A stretch of 64,000 nucleotides of DNA from Chryseobacterium nakagawai (lineage in GTDB: Bacteria > Bacteroidota > Bacteroidia > Flavobacteriales > Weeksellaceae). Position numbers and translations under genes: made by a program. The stretch covers positions 186,001-250,000 of the forward strand of contig NZ_LR134386.1 in NCBI RefSeq assembly GCF_900637665.1, read 5' to 3'. Below, piece by piece: positions 42,901-51,380 of the stretch. Numbering within the stretch: position 1 is the first letter of the stretch; each line of letters opens with the position of its first letter. Under the pieces are notes generated by a model that ran no database searches, had not been told where the DNA came from, and was given only the letters and a program-made list of their open reading frames with translations.

Positions 42901-42994
42901 GTCTTGTTATGAAATCGTTTTCAGAAAAAGTTCTTTATAAAGAGTTATCATTTGAGCGATTCCATCTGACCCTTAAAAATAATAGAATAAACAG

Positions 42995-43393
42995 ATGAAA
43001 ATTCAGAGAAGAAATAAAGCGAATCCGGAATTCAGTTTAGCAGCGATGACAGACGTTATCCTGTTGATGCTGATTTTCTTTATGATTACCTCTTCTGCAG
43101 CCAACCAAAGTGCTATAGAGGTGAATCTGCCGAAAGCCGGAGCTGTTGAAGATAATATTCCCAATCCTGTAGTTGTAAGCATTAAACCGGATGGGGCTTA
43201 TTTTGTAGATGACAATCCTGTGAACAGAGGTGATCTGGAGAAGATTATTGTAGATAAATTGACAAGCCAGACCAATAAGTCTTTTACGATCAGAGCAGAT
43301 GAAAATACGATGCATAAAGATGTTGTTTTCGTAATGGAAATCGCCGAGAAACATAAATTTAACATTGCTATTGCCACCGTTAAAGATAAATAA
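42995..43393 (+). CDS. exbD: ExbD/TolR family biopolymer transport protein
   Basis: 132 aa. One N-terminal helix with the essential Asp (MTDVILLMLIFFMITSSA), then a periplasmic domain (IEVNLPKAGAVEDN, VVVSIKPDGAYFVDD). ExbD subunit of the TonB motor. It lies 94 bp after exbB. Confidence 0.92.
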   Translation: MKIQRRNKANPEFSLAAMTDVILLMLIFFMITSSAANQSAIEVNLPKAGAVEDNIPNPVVVSIKPDGAYFVDDNPVNRGDLEKIIVDKLTSQTNKSFTIRADENTMHKDVVFVMEIAEKHKFNIAIATVKDK

Positions 43394-43415
43394 ATGCTAA
43401 GAATCATTTTTTAAG

Positions 43416-44306
43416 ATGAGAAGCTATACTACAAACAAAAACGAGGAAAACCGGGACCGGATAAAGAGCGCATTACTTTCTATCCTGATTTGGTGTGCCA
43501 TTCTGCTTTTTGTTTTTTATTATAAATTAAAGCCTGAACTGGATAAAGACCCTGAAGTAATTACAACAATGTTGGTGAACTTCGGAGACAACAGAAATGG
43601 AAATGGAGTTGAAGAACCTGCAGAACAACCGGGAAGTTTAGCTGCTGAGACAGAAGTGGTAACACCGGAACCTGTAGAAGTTCCTGTTCCTGAAACAAAA
43701 ACAGAAGTAAAGCCTGAACCGGTAGTAAAACCTGAACCCAAGAAAATAGAAGCAAAGGATAAGGTTATTACTGGAAATAATTCAAAGAATACCGTTCCTA
43801 AAAAAGAGGAGTCTAAAAAGGCTGAGAAAAAGGAAGCAACAAGTACGAGTACCTCTAAAAATACTAAAAAATCAGGAGCTGCTAAAGGCAATTCAAAGAC
43901 CGGAAACGGAGACGGACAAGGAAATGCAGCCATTGGTAAGTTTCTTGGAGGAAAAGGACAGAAGCCTGGAGGACAGGGAGATGGAAATGGCCCCGGAAAT
44001 GCAGGAGATCCACTAGGTGGAGAAGGAAATGGGGACAGTAAAGTGGGCATCGATAGAAAATTGGTAGGATATATTCCCGGAACCATGGGAAGAGGAGGTG
44101 CTCAGCCTTCTCACAGTTGTACAGCCAGTGGATCTATAACCATTGCCTATACGGTAGATAAAGCAGGAAATGTAGTATCTGCAAGAAGGGCAGGAGGTAT
44201 TTCAGATGCTTGTGTATCGTCTACATCCGTTGCCTGGGTGAAGAAATATGTAAAGGCTGAGAAAGCCAATGTATCCTCCAGCGGAACTTATAAAATAACA
44301 TTCTAA
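43416..44306 (+). CDS. tonB: TonB-like energy transducer
   Basis: 296 aa. A short cytoplasmic N-terminus and one membrane helix (LSILIWCAILLFVFYY) are followed by a long periplasmic linker rich in Pro/Glu/Lys (residues ~65-115) and Gly/Lys (~120-215), then a C-terminal TonB-type domain (GSITIAYTVDKAGNVVSARRAGG to SGTYKITF). The third gene of the exbB-exbD-tonB unit, it couples proton flow to TonB-dependent receptors such as the one at 10489. Confidence 0.88.
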   Translation: MRSYTTNKNEENRDRIKSALLSILIWCAILLFVFYYKLKPELDKDPEVITTMLVNFGDNRNGNGVEEPAEQPGSLAAETEVVTPEPVEVPVPETKTEVKPEPVVKPEPKKIEAKDKVITGNNSKNTVPKKEESKKAEKKEATSTSTSKNTKKSGAAKGNSKTGNGDGQGNAAIGKFLGGKGQKPGGQGDGNGPGNAGDPLGGEGNGDSKVGIDRKLVGYIPGTMGRGGAQPSHSCTASGSITIAYTVDKAGNVVSARRAGGISDACVSSTSVAWVKKYVKAEKANVSSSGTYKITF

Positions 44307-44312
44307 AAATAC

Positions 44313-44340
44313 AAAAGCACTTTATTCAAGTGCTTTTTTT
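44313..44340. terminator. bidirectional terminator after tonB
   Basis: AAAAGCACTT/AAGTGCTTTT with loop TATTC and T7 on the plus side. It overlaps the 3' end of the minus-strand gene at 44322. Confidence 0.9.
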
Positions 44341-44714
44341 AATTCATTTATTCTGTTGATAACGGGAAGGGCAAAGATTCCACTGGTCTGAAGATATAGT
44401 TCATAGAATGTCTTTGCTTTATCCTGAAAATCTTTATTTTGATCACGTTTGCCTGTGAAATAAAAGAGATTTCCAAGCATTTCATAATAATCTTTATGAT
44501 CTCTTTCCTGTCTTTCATTGACAAGGGCAATCATTTCTTCTTTGGTCATTGAAGATACTTCTGCGAAGTTCATCTTAAAAATATCCCGCATCAAAGTATC
44601 AAAATCCAGTTCTTTCTGTAGTAAACTTTCTTCTGGTTTATCCAGTATGAGTTTTTCTAATGCCTGAGTGAGCTGGCGGATAAGTCTTAATGTGAATTCT
44701 TTATCTGTAATCAT
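44322..44714 (-). CDS. Helical protein, DUF6483-like
   Basis: 130 aa, all helical, cytosolic. N-terminus TDKEFTLRLIRQLTQALEKLIL resembles the DUF6483 pattern of a helix with R-I-R-x-L-T-x-A. The rest is a helical hairpin (DYYEMLGNLFYFTG, AKTFYELYLQTSGIF). The function is unknown. Confidence 0.6.
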   Translation of the reverse strand: MITDKEFTLRLIRQLTQALEKLILDKPEESLLQKELDFDTLMRDIFKMNFAEVSSMTKEEMIALVNERQERDHKDYYEMLGNLFYFTGKRDQNKDFQDKAKTFYELYLQTSGIFALPVINRINELKKALE

Positions 44715-44743
44715 AAGGGGTAATTTAGTTGCTAGTTATTGGA

Positions 44744-45108
44744 TTATGTACGCCAGCTTAGCTGAACATATTTTATAAAATTATTTATTTTTCCTCCTAA
44801 TAGTTTATATTGTTCAGATTTGTCTTTAAATTCTTGGCTTATTCAGGGTAAAGTCTTGTGATTTTTGATAAGTGACATACCGTTTCATCACAACTTGCCT
44901 GAGAATAAGTGAGAAATCTGATAAAGTCTCCTTTGTAATTATTTCTTCCATAGCCTTCTGCAATATTTGTGACAACTGAGTCTGCTGAGCGTCTTAATTG
45001 ACTTCCAAGTTCATATAGTTCATACTTTGGTAGTTGAAGTGACAATTGATGTGTTTCAATAAACAATTCAAAAGCAATATTATAAATATCAAGTTTATTG
45101 TAGCTCAT
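44744..45108 (-). pseudogene. Four-helix-bundle (23S rRNA intervening-sequence type) protein gene with a frameshift
   Basis: The first 89 codons ([57 protein letters not shown]) match the S23/TIGR02436 four-helix-bundle family, then stop at LYPE-TAA. The missing C-terminus is intact in another frame: SQEFKDKSEQYKLLGGKINN then FIKYVQLSWRT and a stop at 44744. Restoring one base in the short A run near 44842 gives about 121 aa, the family's normal length. The gene is a free-standing copy, not inside an rRNA gene. Whether it is dead, or the base is a sequencing error, is open. Confidence 0.8.
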
Positions 45109-45157
45109 ATATCATTTCTTAACGGTAAGAACCAGCAACTGACAACCAGCAACTATA

Positions 45158-46561
45158 TTAAGCAAAGAATAAATAAGCAAGCGCTATAGAGGTAATAATA
45201 CCTACCAAATCGGCCAGAAGCATAGCTATTACCGTATATCTCGTGTTCTTTATAGCTACGGCACCAAAGTATACCGCAATTACGTAAAATGTAGTATCTG
45301 AACTTCCCTGAAGAACGGCTGCTAACTTCCCTTGGAAACTGTCTGCTCCAAAAGTTGCCATTGTGTCTACCATCATTCCCCTGGCTCCGGAACCTGATAA
45401 AGGCTTGATTAATGCTGTAGGAAGCCCATCCACGAATCTCGGATCCAGGTTGGCTGCATTGGCGATCCATTTCATGCCGTCAATAAGAACATCGAAAACT
45501 CCGGAAGTTCTTAATAAGGAGATAGCGATCAGCATTCCAACCAGGTAAGGAATAATCTTTACACAGGTGGTAAATCCTTCTTTAGCCCCTTCAATAAAGG
45601 CATCAAAAACGTTGATCTTTTTATACACAGCTCCAAGTACGATCGCAAGGAAAATAAACAGAATAAGGCCGTTGCTTAATACTTTGCTGAAGTCATCAAG
45701 TTCGTCTTTGCTCAATTGTACAAGGTAGACAACTAATAATCCGATAATCGCTGAAATTCCCCCCACATAAGCAATAACTACCGGTCGAAGAAGATTGATC
45801 TTTTGGTATAAAGAAACAATAATCATAGCGGCTAGAGTGGCTGCAAAAGTAGCAATCATACAGGGCAGGAAAATATCGGTAGGGGTTTTGGAACCCATCG
45901 AAGCCCTGATGGCAATAATTGACACTGGAATAAGGGTCATTCCTCCTGCGTGAAGACACAGGAACATGATCTGAGAATTACTGGCAGTATCTTTATTGGG
46001 ATTTAAGGTCTGTAGACTTTCCATTGCTTTCAGTCCGAATGGAGTAGCAGCATTATCCAACCCCAGAAGATTAGCACTGAAATTCATCAGCATATGGCCA
46101 AATGCCGGGTGGTTCTTAGGAATATCTGGAAATAATTTAGAGAAAAAAGGTTGAATGAATCGGCTTAAAAGATTAATTCCGCCTGCTTTTTCAGCAATAC
46201 TCATAAATCCCATAAAAAGGGTCATGATTCCAATCAATCCCAAACATATTTTTACTGCAGTTTCTGAAGTTCCAATAACTCCATCTGCTTCCTGAACGCG
46301 GTAAACGGATACATTTTGCTTTAAAGAATCTGTTTTATAATGAATTCTGCTGTCTGCAAAATCATTTTTTTTCATCAGGCTGTCTTTCACAATTGGAGAC
46401 AGGGTACTCATAGATTGGGTCGCGATCTTTACTGTATCACCACCTTTTCCTACCACCATATCATTAAAAATGGTTTTGTAATGGCTTGATGAAATGTATT
46501 TTATACTGGCAATGGCAATGGCAATGATAATGAAAGCCGACCAAATTCTACTAAGAACCAT
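45158..46561 (-). CDS. Nucleoside-recognition (SpmA-SpmB fusion) membrane protein
   Basis: 467 aa, about ten membrane helices. The N-terminal half is SpmA-like (LMNFSANLLGLDNAATPFGLKAME…LHAGGMTLIPVSIIAIRA), the C-terminal half SpmB-like (KIIPYLVGMLIAISLLRTSGVFD, LIKPLSGSGARGMM, QGSSDTTFYVIAVYFGAVAIKNTRY). In sporeformers these are two proteins; in Bacteroidota a fusion is common. It may transport a nucleoside-like or other small solute, with the role unproven. A long extra-membrane loop (about 25-100) sits after helix 1. Confidence 0.88.
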   Translation of the reverse strand: MVLSRIWSAFIIIAIAIASIKYISSSHYKTIFNDMVVGKGGDTVKIATQSMSTLSPIVKDSLMKKNDFADSRIHYKTDSLKQNVSVYRVQEADGVIGTSETAVKICLGLIGIMTLFMGFMSIAEKAGGINLLSRFIQPFFSKLFPDIPKNHPAFGHMLMNFSANLLGLDNAATPFGLKAMESLQTLNPNKDTASNSQIMFLCLHAGGMTLIPVSIIAIRASMGSKTPTDIFLPCMIATFAATLAAMIIVSLYQKINLLRPVVIAYVGGISAIIGLLVVYLVQLSKDELDDFSKVLSNGLILFIFLAIVLGAVYKKINVFDAFIEGAKEGFTTCVKIIPYLVGMLIAISLLRTSGVFDVLIDGMKWIANAANLDPRFVDGLPTALIKPLSGSGARGMMVDTMATFGADSFQGKLAAVLQGSSDTTFYVIAVYFGAVAIKNTRYTVIAMLLADLVGIITSIALAYLFFA

Positions 46562-46588
46562 TTGATTGATTTAATTGTTTAAACTTAT

Positions 46589-46596
46589 CAAAAATA
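46589..46596 (-). promoter_or_regulatory. -7 box of the SpmA-SpmB gene (TATTTTTG)
   Basis: Exact TAnnTTTG on the minus strand, 27 nt before the ATG at 46561. Confidence 0.5.
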
Positions 46597-46680
46597 CTTT
46601 AAACTGCAAAAGTCACAAAAGAATTAAGTACTTAGTTTTTAAAAAGGTAAGAGAGTTTTGTTATAGATATTATTAAGTGT

Positions 46681-46929
46681 TTGATAATCATGTGTTTTAA
46701 TATGATCCTCGCTAAAGCCTTATTTGAAAATGTAAATTTTACGTTTGCAGAGGCGTTAGCACTTAGCAGAGATCATTATCAGAGTCCATTGCTGAATGAA
46801 GTGGCCTTGCGAACGAAAAATACCCACAAGGCTTTATTGTTTATTTGTGCATTTTTAGCGTTTGAAATAAAAATAACAGGCACCCATCATTGTAATTCTG
46901 AGAAAGGAAGAATCTCAATGATACCTTAG
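46681..46929 (+). CDS. Doubtful small ORF associated with a dispersed repeat
   Basis: 82 codons from ATG. The middle (ENVNFTFAEALALSRD, NEVALRTKNTHKALLF) looks protein-like, but there is no promoter box, and the C-terminal codons run through the dispersed repeat at 46896. It may be part of a mobile or repeated element, or chance. Confidence 0.25.
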   Translation: MIIMCFNMILAKALFENVNFTFAEALALSRDHYQSPLLNEVALRTKNTHKALLFICAFLAFEIKITGTHHCNSEKGRISMIP

Positions 46930-46936
46930 ATTCTTC
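46896..46936 (+). repeat. Dispersed intergenic repeat, copy 2, with inverted repeat
   Basis: TTCTGAGAAAGGAAGAATCT is followed by 12 nt and the inverted arm: GAAGAATCT (46907-46915) pairs with AGATTCTTC (46928-46936). The same core occurs at 24462 (opposite strand) and 55353. Confidence 0.6.
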
Positions 46937-47019
46937 ATTTGAATTCGTTACATTAAAAATGACAGAACATCATGACTACCCCATAAGAGCAATATAAAAT
47001 TTTATATACTTATTAAAAA

Positions 47020-47529
47020 TTACTCTTCCAGATAAACAAGATGTCCTTCAAAATCATCATCCAGGTTTTTTAACACCTTGGCATCATCCATCTTTTTTAC
47101 TAATCCGTCTATAAAAAAGCTTTTTTCAAAGAACTGGCGGTGGACTCCTGGCAATAGGTCCATAAAATAATCCATTCCGAACTTGTTATTATGAAGATCC
47201 ATTTTGGTTTCCAGAGGTTGATTGGGAAATAATTCTTCATGCATATCGGTCATTCTTTTACAGAAATCCAAAGCTTTTTTAGGCGAAGAAATTTTGCTGC
47301 AATACATCATAATGAAACAGCACCAGAGCGCATGCCTGAAAGCATTTCCTATCCCATTGTTAGAGGCAGTAGCAGGAAATTTTGTCTGTGCAATAGTATA
47401 TGCTTTAACGGTAGCATGAAAGCTGAGTATGGCAAAAAGAGGATGGGGGAGAATCAGTGATAAGAGACGGATGATCTTCTTAAAACTCATACTCCTGATG
47501 GTATTGAAAAATATTTTAAAAGTCCTCAT
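47020..47529 (-). CDS. DUF6973-like protein
   Basis: 169 aa. GIGNAFRHALWCCFI, the following helix with MTDMHEELFP, and KMDLHNNKFGMDYF give the His/Asp/Asn pattern (RHALW…HE…DLHNN) of DUF6973-type proteins. A basic N-terminus with a hydrophobic stretch (LLSLILPHPLFAILSF) suggests membrane association. The function is unknown; the conserved His could bind a metal (inference). Its start lies next to the accD terminator. Confidence 0.6.
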   Translation of the reverse strand: MRTFKIFFNTIRSMSFKKIIRLLSLILPHPLFAILSFHATVKAYTIAQTKFPATASNNGIGNAFRHALWCCFIMMYCSKISSPKKALDFCKRMTDMHEELFPNQPLETKMDLHNNKFGMDYFMDLLPGVHRQFFEKSFFIDGLVKKMDDAKVLKNLDDDFEGHLVYLEE

Positions 47530-47531
47530 AA

Positions 47532-47560
47532 AATAAAAATCTCTCCCTAATTAGAGAGAG
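47532..47560 (-). terminator. terminator after accD
   Basis: On the minus strand TCTCTC, an 8-nt loop TAATTAGG, GAGAGA, then TTTTTATTTT. It lies 25 bp beyond the accD stop. Confidence 0.75.
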
Positions 47561-47584
47561 ACTGTATTGTTTTTGTTACAGAAA

Positions 47585-48439
47585 CTATGCTTTAGCAGCT
47601 AATAAATTAACAGTTTTAGCTACAGTGTCCTGAATTTCAGTTCTTTTTACAATGAAGTCAACAAATCCTTTTTCCTGTAGGAATTCAGAGGTCTGGAATC
47701 CTTCCGGTAAATCTCTACCAATGGTTTCACGAATTACTCTTGGGCCTGCAAAACCGATTAATGCTCCCGGTTCGGCCATGATGATATCTGCAGTCATCGC
47801 GAAAGATGCTGTAATTCCACCAAAAGTTGGGTCACAAAGGTAAGCGATGTATAAAAGACCAGCTTCTGAAAGTTGAGCCAATTTAGCTTGTACTTTCGCC
47901 AATTGCATCAAAGAATAAGTAGCTTCCTGCATTCTCGCTCCTCCAGACTGACAGATAATCATATATGGAAGTTTGTGCTTGATGCAGTAATCTATTGCTC
48001 TTCTGATTTTTTCACCCATTACAGAACCTAAAGATCCTCCGATAAAAGCAAAGTCCATACAAGAAACTACCATTTCAGTTCCTTTTACAGTTCCTACAGC
48101 GTTTCTGATAGAATCTGTAAGTTTTGTTTTTGCTTTTACTTCTTTTAAACGGTCTTTATAAGGTTTTGTATCCTTGAAGTTTAAGATATCAATACTTTCA
48201 ACATTGGCATCCAGTTCGGTAAATTTACCACCGTCAAAAAGGATGTCAAAAAATTCCGCACTTCCTATTCTTACATGAAATCCGTCTTCAGGAGAAACAT
48301 AACTATTTCTCTTTAATTCATCATGTTCCACAACTTTTCCGGATGGAGTCTGATGCCATAGACCTTTGGGAACGTCCTTTTTCTCATCAGTAGAGGTGGT
48401 AATGTTTTTTGCTTTTCTTTTAAACCAGTCGAATGCCAT
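47585..48439 (-). CDS. accD: Acetyl-CoA carboxylase carboxyltransferase beta subunit, without zinc ribbon
   Basis: Makes malonyl-CoA with AccA, AccB and AccC. 284 aa. The crotonase-like core is clear: [73 protein letters not shown]. The N-terminal Cys4 zinc ribbon of E. coli AccD is aligned ([32 protein letters not shown]) but all four Cys are replaced. The Flavobacteriia subunit generally looks like this as far as I know. Confidence 0.93.
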   Translation of the reverse strand: MAFDWFKRKAKNITTSTDEKKDVPKGLWHQTPSGKVVEHDELKRNSYVSPEDGFHVRIGSAEFFDILFDGGKFTELDANVESIDILNFKDTKPYKDRLKEVKAKTKLTDSIRNAVGTVKGTEMVVSCMDFAFIGGSLGSVMGEKIRRAIDYCIKHKLPYMIICQSGGARMQEATYSLMQLAKVQAKLAQLSEAGLLYIAYLCDPTFGGITASFAMTADIIMAEPGALIGFAGPRVIRETIGRDLPEGFQTSEFLQEKGFVDFIVKRTEIQDTVAKTVNLLAAKA

Positions 48440-48515
48440 TTTTAATTGTATTAATGTATAAATGTAAAATGTACCAATGTAATTATATTCATCAGGAATA
48501 CGTTTTACATTGATA

Positions 48516-48523
48516 CAAATGTA
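48516..48523 (-). promoter_or_regulatory. candidate accD -7 box (TACATTTG)
   Basis: Exact TAnnTTTG on the minus strand just after the fbaA stop, 76 nt before the accD ATG. It would give accD its own promoter downstream of fbaA. Confidence 0.4.
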
Positions 48524-48529
48524 CAGTTC

Positions 48530-49600
48530 TTATTTTAAAGTATTTACGTTATTTAAATCTTCAAATGCTTGTACCAATCTTGTAGAGAAAGTATCCTCAC
48601 CTTTTCTTACCCAAACTCTTGGGTCATAGAATTTTTTATTTGGTTTTTCTTCTCCTTTAGGGTTCCCGATTTGAGCTCTTAAATAATCAATATTATTTAC
48701 CATATAATCTCTAACTCCTTCTGTGTATGCAAACTGAAGGTCAGTATCGATATTCATTTTGATTACTCCGTAGTCGATTGCTTCTCTGATTTCTTCCAAA
48801 GTAGATCCTGAACCTCCATGGAATACAAAGTTAATTGGCTTATCAGCAGTTCCGAATTTCTCCTGAACATATTTCTGAGAGTTGTCAAGGATTTTTGGAG
48901 TAAGAACCACGTTTCCTGGTTTATAAACTCCGTGTACATTACCAAATGCAGCCGCAATCGTAAAGTTGTCAGAAATAGCTTTTAATTTTTCATAAGTATA
49001 AGCTACATCTTCAGGTTGAGTATATAATTTAGAGTTATCAACGTCTGAGTTGTCAACACCATCTTCTTCACCTCCGGTTACTCCGATTTCTACTTCAAGA
49101 GTCATCTGAAGTTTAGCCATTCTTTCGAAATATTGAGCTGAAATTTCAATGTTTTCTTCTAAAGGCTCTTCAGAAAGGTCTAACATATGAGAAGAGTAAA
49201 GAGATTTTCCTGTCTGCTTGAAGAATTCTTCGTTAGCATCCATTAATCCGTCAATCCAAGGCAATAATTTCTTTGCACAGTGGTCTGTGTGAAGAATTAC
49301 AGTTGCCCCGTAAGCTTCTGCAAGAGTATGAATATGTTTTGCTCCTGCGATAGCTCCTAAGATTGCAGACTTTTGTCCGTCATTGCTTAATCCTTTTCCT
49401 GCATTGAAAGCCGCTCCACCGTTTGAAAACTGAATAATTACAGGAGAGTTTAATTTCGCTGCAGTTTCCATTGTAGCGTTTATGTTGCTTGATCCAATTA
49501 CGTTTACTGCAGGTAATGCAAATTTGTTTTCTTTAGCATACTGAAAAATATCAGTAACTAACTGACCTGTGGCAACTCCTGCCGGAAAAATTCTGCTCAT
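48530..49600 (-). CDS. fbaA: Fructose-bisphosphate aldolase class II
   Basis: 356 aa, class IIA length. Cleaves or makes fructose 1,6-bisphosphate with zinc. VILHTDHCAKKLLPWIDG carries the zinc His and catalytic Asp; EVEIGVTGGEEDGVDN, AFGNVHGVYKPG and FVFHGGSGSTLEEI supply further metal and phosphate ligands; KMNIDTDLQ is typical. A TACCTTTA box (49651-49644, minus) about 43 nt upstream may be its promoter. Confidence 0.95.
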   Translation of the reverse strand: MSRIFPAGVATGQLVTDIFQYAKENKFALPAVNVIGSSNINATMETAAKLNSPVIIQFSNGGAAFNAGKGLSNDGQKSAILGAIAGAKHIHTLAEAYGATVILHTDHCAKKLLPWIDGLMDANEEFFKQTGKSLYSSHMLDLSEEPLEENIEISAQYFERMAKLQMTLEVEIGVTGGEEDGVDNSDVDNSKLYTQPEDVAYTYEKLKAISDNFTIAAAFGNVHGVYKPGNVVLTPKILDNSQKYVQEKFGTADKPINFVFHGGSGSTLEEIREAIDYGVIKMNIDTDLQFAYTEGVRDYMVNNIDYLRAQIGNPKGEEKPNKKFYDPRVWVRKGEDTFSTRLVQAFEDLNNVNTLK

Positions 49601-49669
49601 GTTTTACTTTTTATTATAAATTTATTAGGTGCTTAATTTCGTGTAAAGGTAATCATTTTTAAGAAATCA

Positions 49670-50536
49670 TTAATTTCTTTTGTCACGCCCCCAAAGCAGC
49701 TTCTGACGGATGGTTTCGTAAAAGCTCAAATTGTTGGGTTGTACCAGAAGAAGCTGAAAGTCTGCTTTTCTGATGATGATTTCCTTATCGGTTTCAATAT
49801 GGATCAGTCTGGAGTCTAAAGACAATGAATATTGAGGTACTCTGCTTTCTACTCTGAATTTGATTTCCACTTTGTCATTGACCACTAATGGTCTCACATT
49901 CAGATTGTGAGGGGCAATAGGAGTGATGACGAAGTTTTCGTTATTCGGAGAGATGATAGGACCACCACAGCTTAAAGAATAAGCTGTAGATCCGGTAGGA
50001 GTGGAGATAATTACGCCGTCACCCCAGAATACATTTAAAAATTCATTATTAATATAAGAATCTACCGTAATCATGGAGGTGGTCTCCTTTCTTGAAATAG
50101 TTACGTCATTTAAGGCATAAGGAAAAGATCCTTCCAGATTGGGAGAAACTACTTCAATAACTGAACGGCGACTTGTTTTTACATCTCCTTTTAAGATAGA
50201 ATCCAGTTCTTTAAAGGCCTCTTCTTTGGTAAAAAAGGCAAGAAATCCTAATCTTCCGGTATTTACACCTACGACTGGGATCTCAAGATCTTCAATAAAT
50301 GTAAGGGAATTTACAATGGTTCCATCTCCACCGAAGGTAAAGAAAAGATCTACCTCCTTATCTAAAAGGTCCTGTTTATTATTGAACGTTTCGAAAATTT
50401 TTGAAAACTGAAGTGCTTCAGCCATTTCATCATACAGAACAGATTTTACCCCTCTGGTTTCAAGTTCAGAGATAAACTTGCTTAAATATAAAAAAGTATC
50501 AAGATCTTTTTTCTGAGAATATATGGCTGCCTTCAT
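49670..50536 (-). CDS. nadK: NAD kinase
   Basis: Phosphorylates NAD to NADP. 288 aa. Catalytic FTFGGDGTIVNSL, VNTGRLGFLAFF, NDVTISRKETTSMI and DGVIISTPTGSTAYSLSCGGPI are all present in order. It is 1 bp from the CBS-domain gene upstream, one operon. Confidence 0.95.
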   Translation of the reverse strand: MKAAIYSQKKDLDTFLYLSKFISELETRGVKSVLYDEMAEALQFSKIFETFNNKQDLLDKEVDLFFTFGGDGTIVNSLTFIEDLEIPVVGVNTGRLGFLAFFTKEEAFKELDSILKGDVKTSRRSVIEVVSPNLEGSFPYALNDVTISRKETTSMITVDSYINNEFLNVFWGDGVIISTPTGSTAYSLSCGGPIISPNNENFVITPIAPHNLNVRPLVVNDKVEIKFRVESRVPQYSLSLDSRLIHIETDKEIIIRKADFQLLLVQPNNLSFYETIRQKLLWGRDKRN

Positions 50537-50537
50537 G

Positions 50538-51191
50538 TTATATTTCTATAAATTTTTGGAAAAAACCGAAGCGGTCTTTAAACAGATCGGATTTCTCATC
50601 AGAATAGTATTTTTCAACAATTCTGTAGTCGTACCGGTCAAAAGTTGAGTCTATCGAGGCTAAGTTTTCATTGCTGATCTTGATGGTAATGTGAATGACC
50701 TCATCTGACATAAAGCTAATGAATCCCCCATAAAATTTCGAATTATTGCTTTCCACAATATTGGCAATTTCCGTCATTGAGTATTTTCTGGCAGGCGTCT
50801 CTATCGTAAGAATAGCTCCTGATTCTGAAAATAGGGGATAACGGGAAAGGTCCTGAAAAATATCATCACAGGTAATATAACCCAAATACTTTTCACTCTT
50901 ATTAATTACCGGAATCACATTGGTGCTAAACGTATAAAACAGACGGATACTGTCCATAATATTATTATCATCCAAAATGGCAAATCGTTCGATTTGATGC
51001 TCAAGATCCTTCAAAGTTCCCCCTTCCTCTTCGTATAAAAAGTCCTTAGCAAGGGCTCCATAAAAGTGGTGGGATTTTTTGATGAAAATATGAGAATATC
51101 CGAAGGCTTCCAATGTATTTCTTGCCGACTCTATAGAGTCCGACAAGCTAAAACATGGAAAATCTTTTGAGATATAGTCCTTGATAAACAT
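50538..51191 (-). CDS. CBS-domain protein cotranscribed with nadK
   Basis: 217 aa. Two CBS-like motifs (DFPCFSLSDSIESARNTLEAFGYSHIFI; IMDSIRLFYTFSTNVIPVINKSEKYLGYITCDDIF) form a Bateman module that commonly binds adenine nucleotides. The C-terminal ~80 residues (YSMTEIANIVESNNSKFYGGFISF, HITIKISNENLASIDSTFDRYDYRIVE) look like an ACT-like domain. One bp separates it from nadK, which suggests nucleotide-sensing linked to NADP supply (inference). Confidence 0.8.
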   Translation of the reverse strand: MFIKDYISKDFPCFSLSDSIESARNTLEAFGYSHIFIKKSHHFYGALAKDFLYEEEGGTLKDLEHQIERFAILDDNNIMDSIRLFYTFSTNVIPVINKSEKYLGYITCDDIFQDLSRYPLFSESGAILTIETPARKYSMTEIANIVESNNSKFYGGFISFMSDEVIHITIKISNENLASIDSTFDRYDYRIVEKYYSDEKSDLFKDRFGFFQKFIEI

Positions 51192-51276
51192 TGTGCTAAT
51201 TTATAAAAAATTAAACGAAACTGTTTCTGAAAACACGATTTTTTTTAAGTTAAAACAAAAAAAATGCCGTTAAAAT

Positions 51277-51306
51277 TTGTTTGTAAACAAAAAAAAAGTA
51301 CCTTTG
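51277..51306 (+). promoter_or_regulatory. Consensus promoter without a downstream gene (TTG-N19-TACCTTTG)
   Basis: TTG (51277-51279), a 19-nt spacer and TACCTTTG (51299-51306) match the Bacteroidota consensus fully. No plus-strand gene follows; a terminator comes 37 bp later. Confidence 0.65.
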
Positions 51307-51312
51307 TCGCCT

Positions 51313-51380
51313 TTCATTTTTACTTTTTATTAGATTTATTTCAAACTGCACTGTCTACTAATGACATATGCAGTTTTTTT
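51313..51380 (+). ncRNA. Predicted ~68-nt orphan small RNA
   Basis: The interval between the consensus promoter (51277-51306) and a T7 terminator (51343-51380). The 5' ~30 nt are U-rich and unstructured, then the terminator hairpin. No open frame begins with ATG here. It lies between minus-strand genes. Start is estimated from the usual 6-7 nt distance to the -7 box. It resembles no known RNA family to me. Confidence 0.45.
51343..51380 (+). terminator. terminator of the predicted small RNA
   Basis: AAACTGCA (51343-51350) pairs with TGCAGTTT (51369-51376) and inner TGTC with GACA, followed by T7. The minus-strand side has only TTT, so it is best read on the plus strand. Confidence 0.75.

Larger units (their letters stand above)
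46562..47019. other. 458-bp intergenic region with promoter, doubtful ORF and dispersed repeat
   Basis: It contains the SpmAB promoter box (46589-46596), an uncertain 82-codon plus-strand frame (46681-46929), and the second copy of the dispersed repeat with a 9-bp inverted repeat (46896-46936). The part 46937-47019 holds nothing recognised. Confidence 0.6.

Noticed and set aside
43520..44086. Long minus-strand frame rich in Pro/Phe/Ser inside tonB
   Set aside because: Shadow of the Pro/Glu/Lys and Gly-rich linker of tonB; no start signals and no protein-like pattern.
45153..45470. Frame of 105 codons overlapping the SpmAB gene
   Set aside because: Out-of-frame shadow of conserved transmembrane codons of the real gene.
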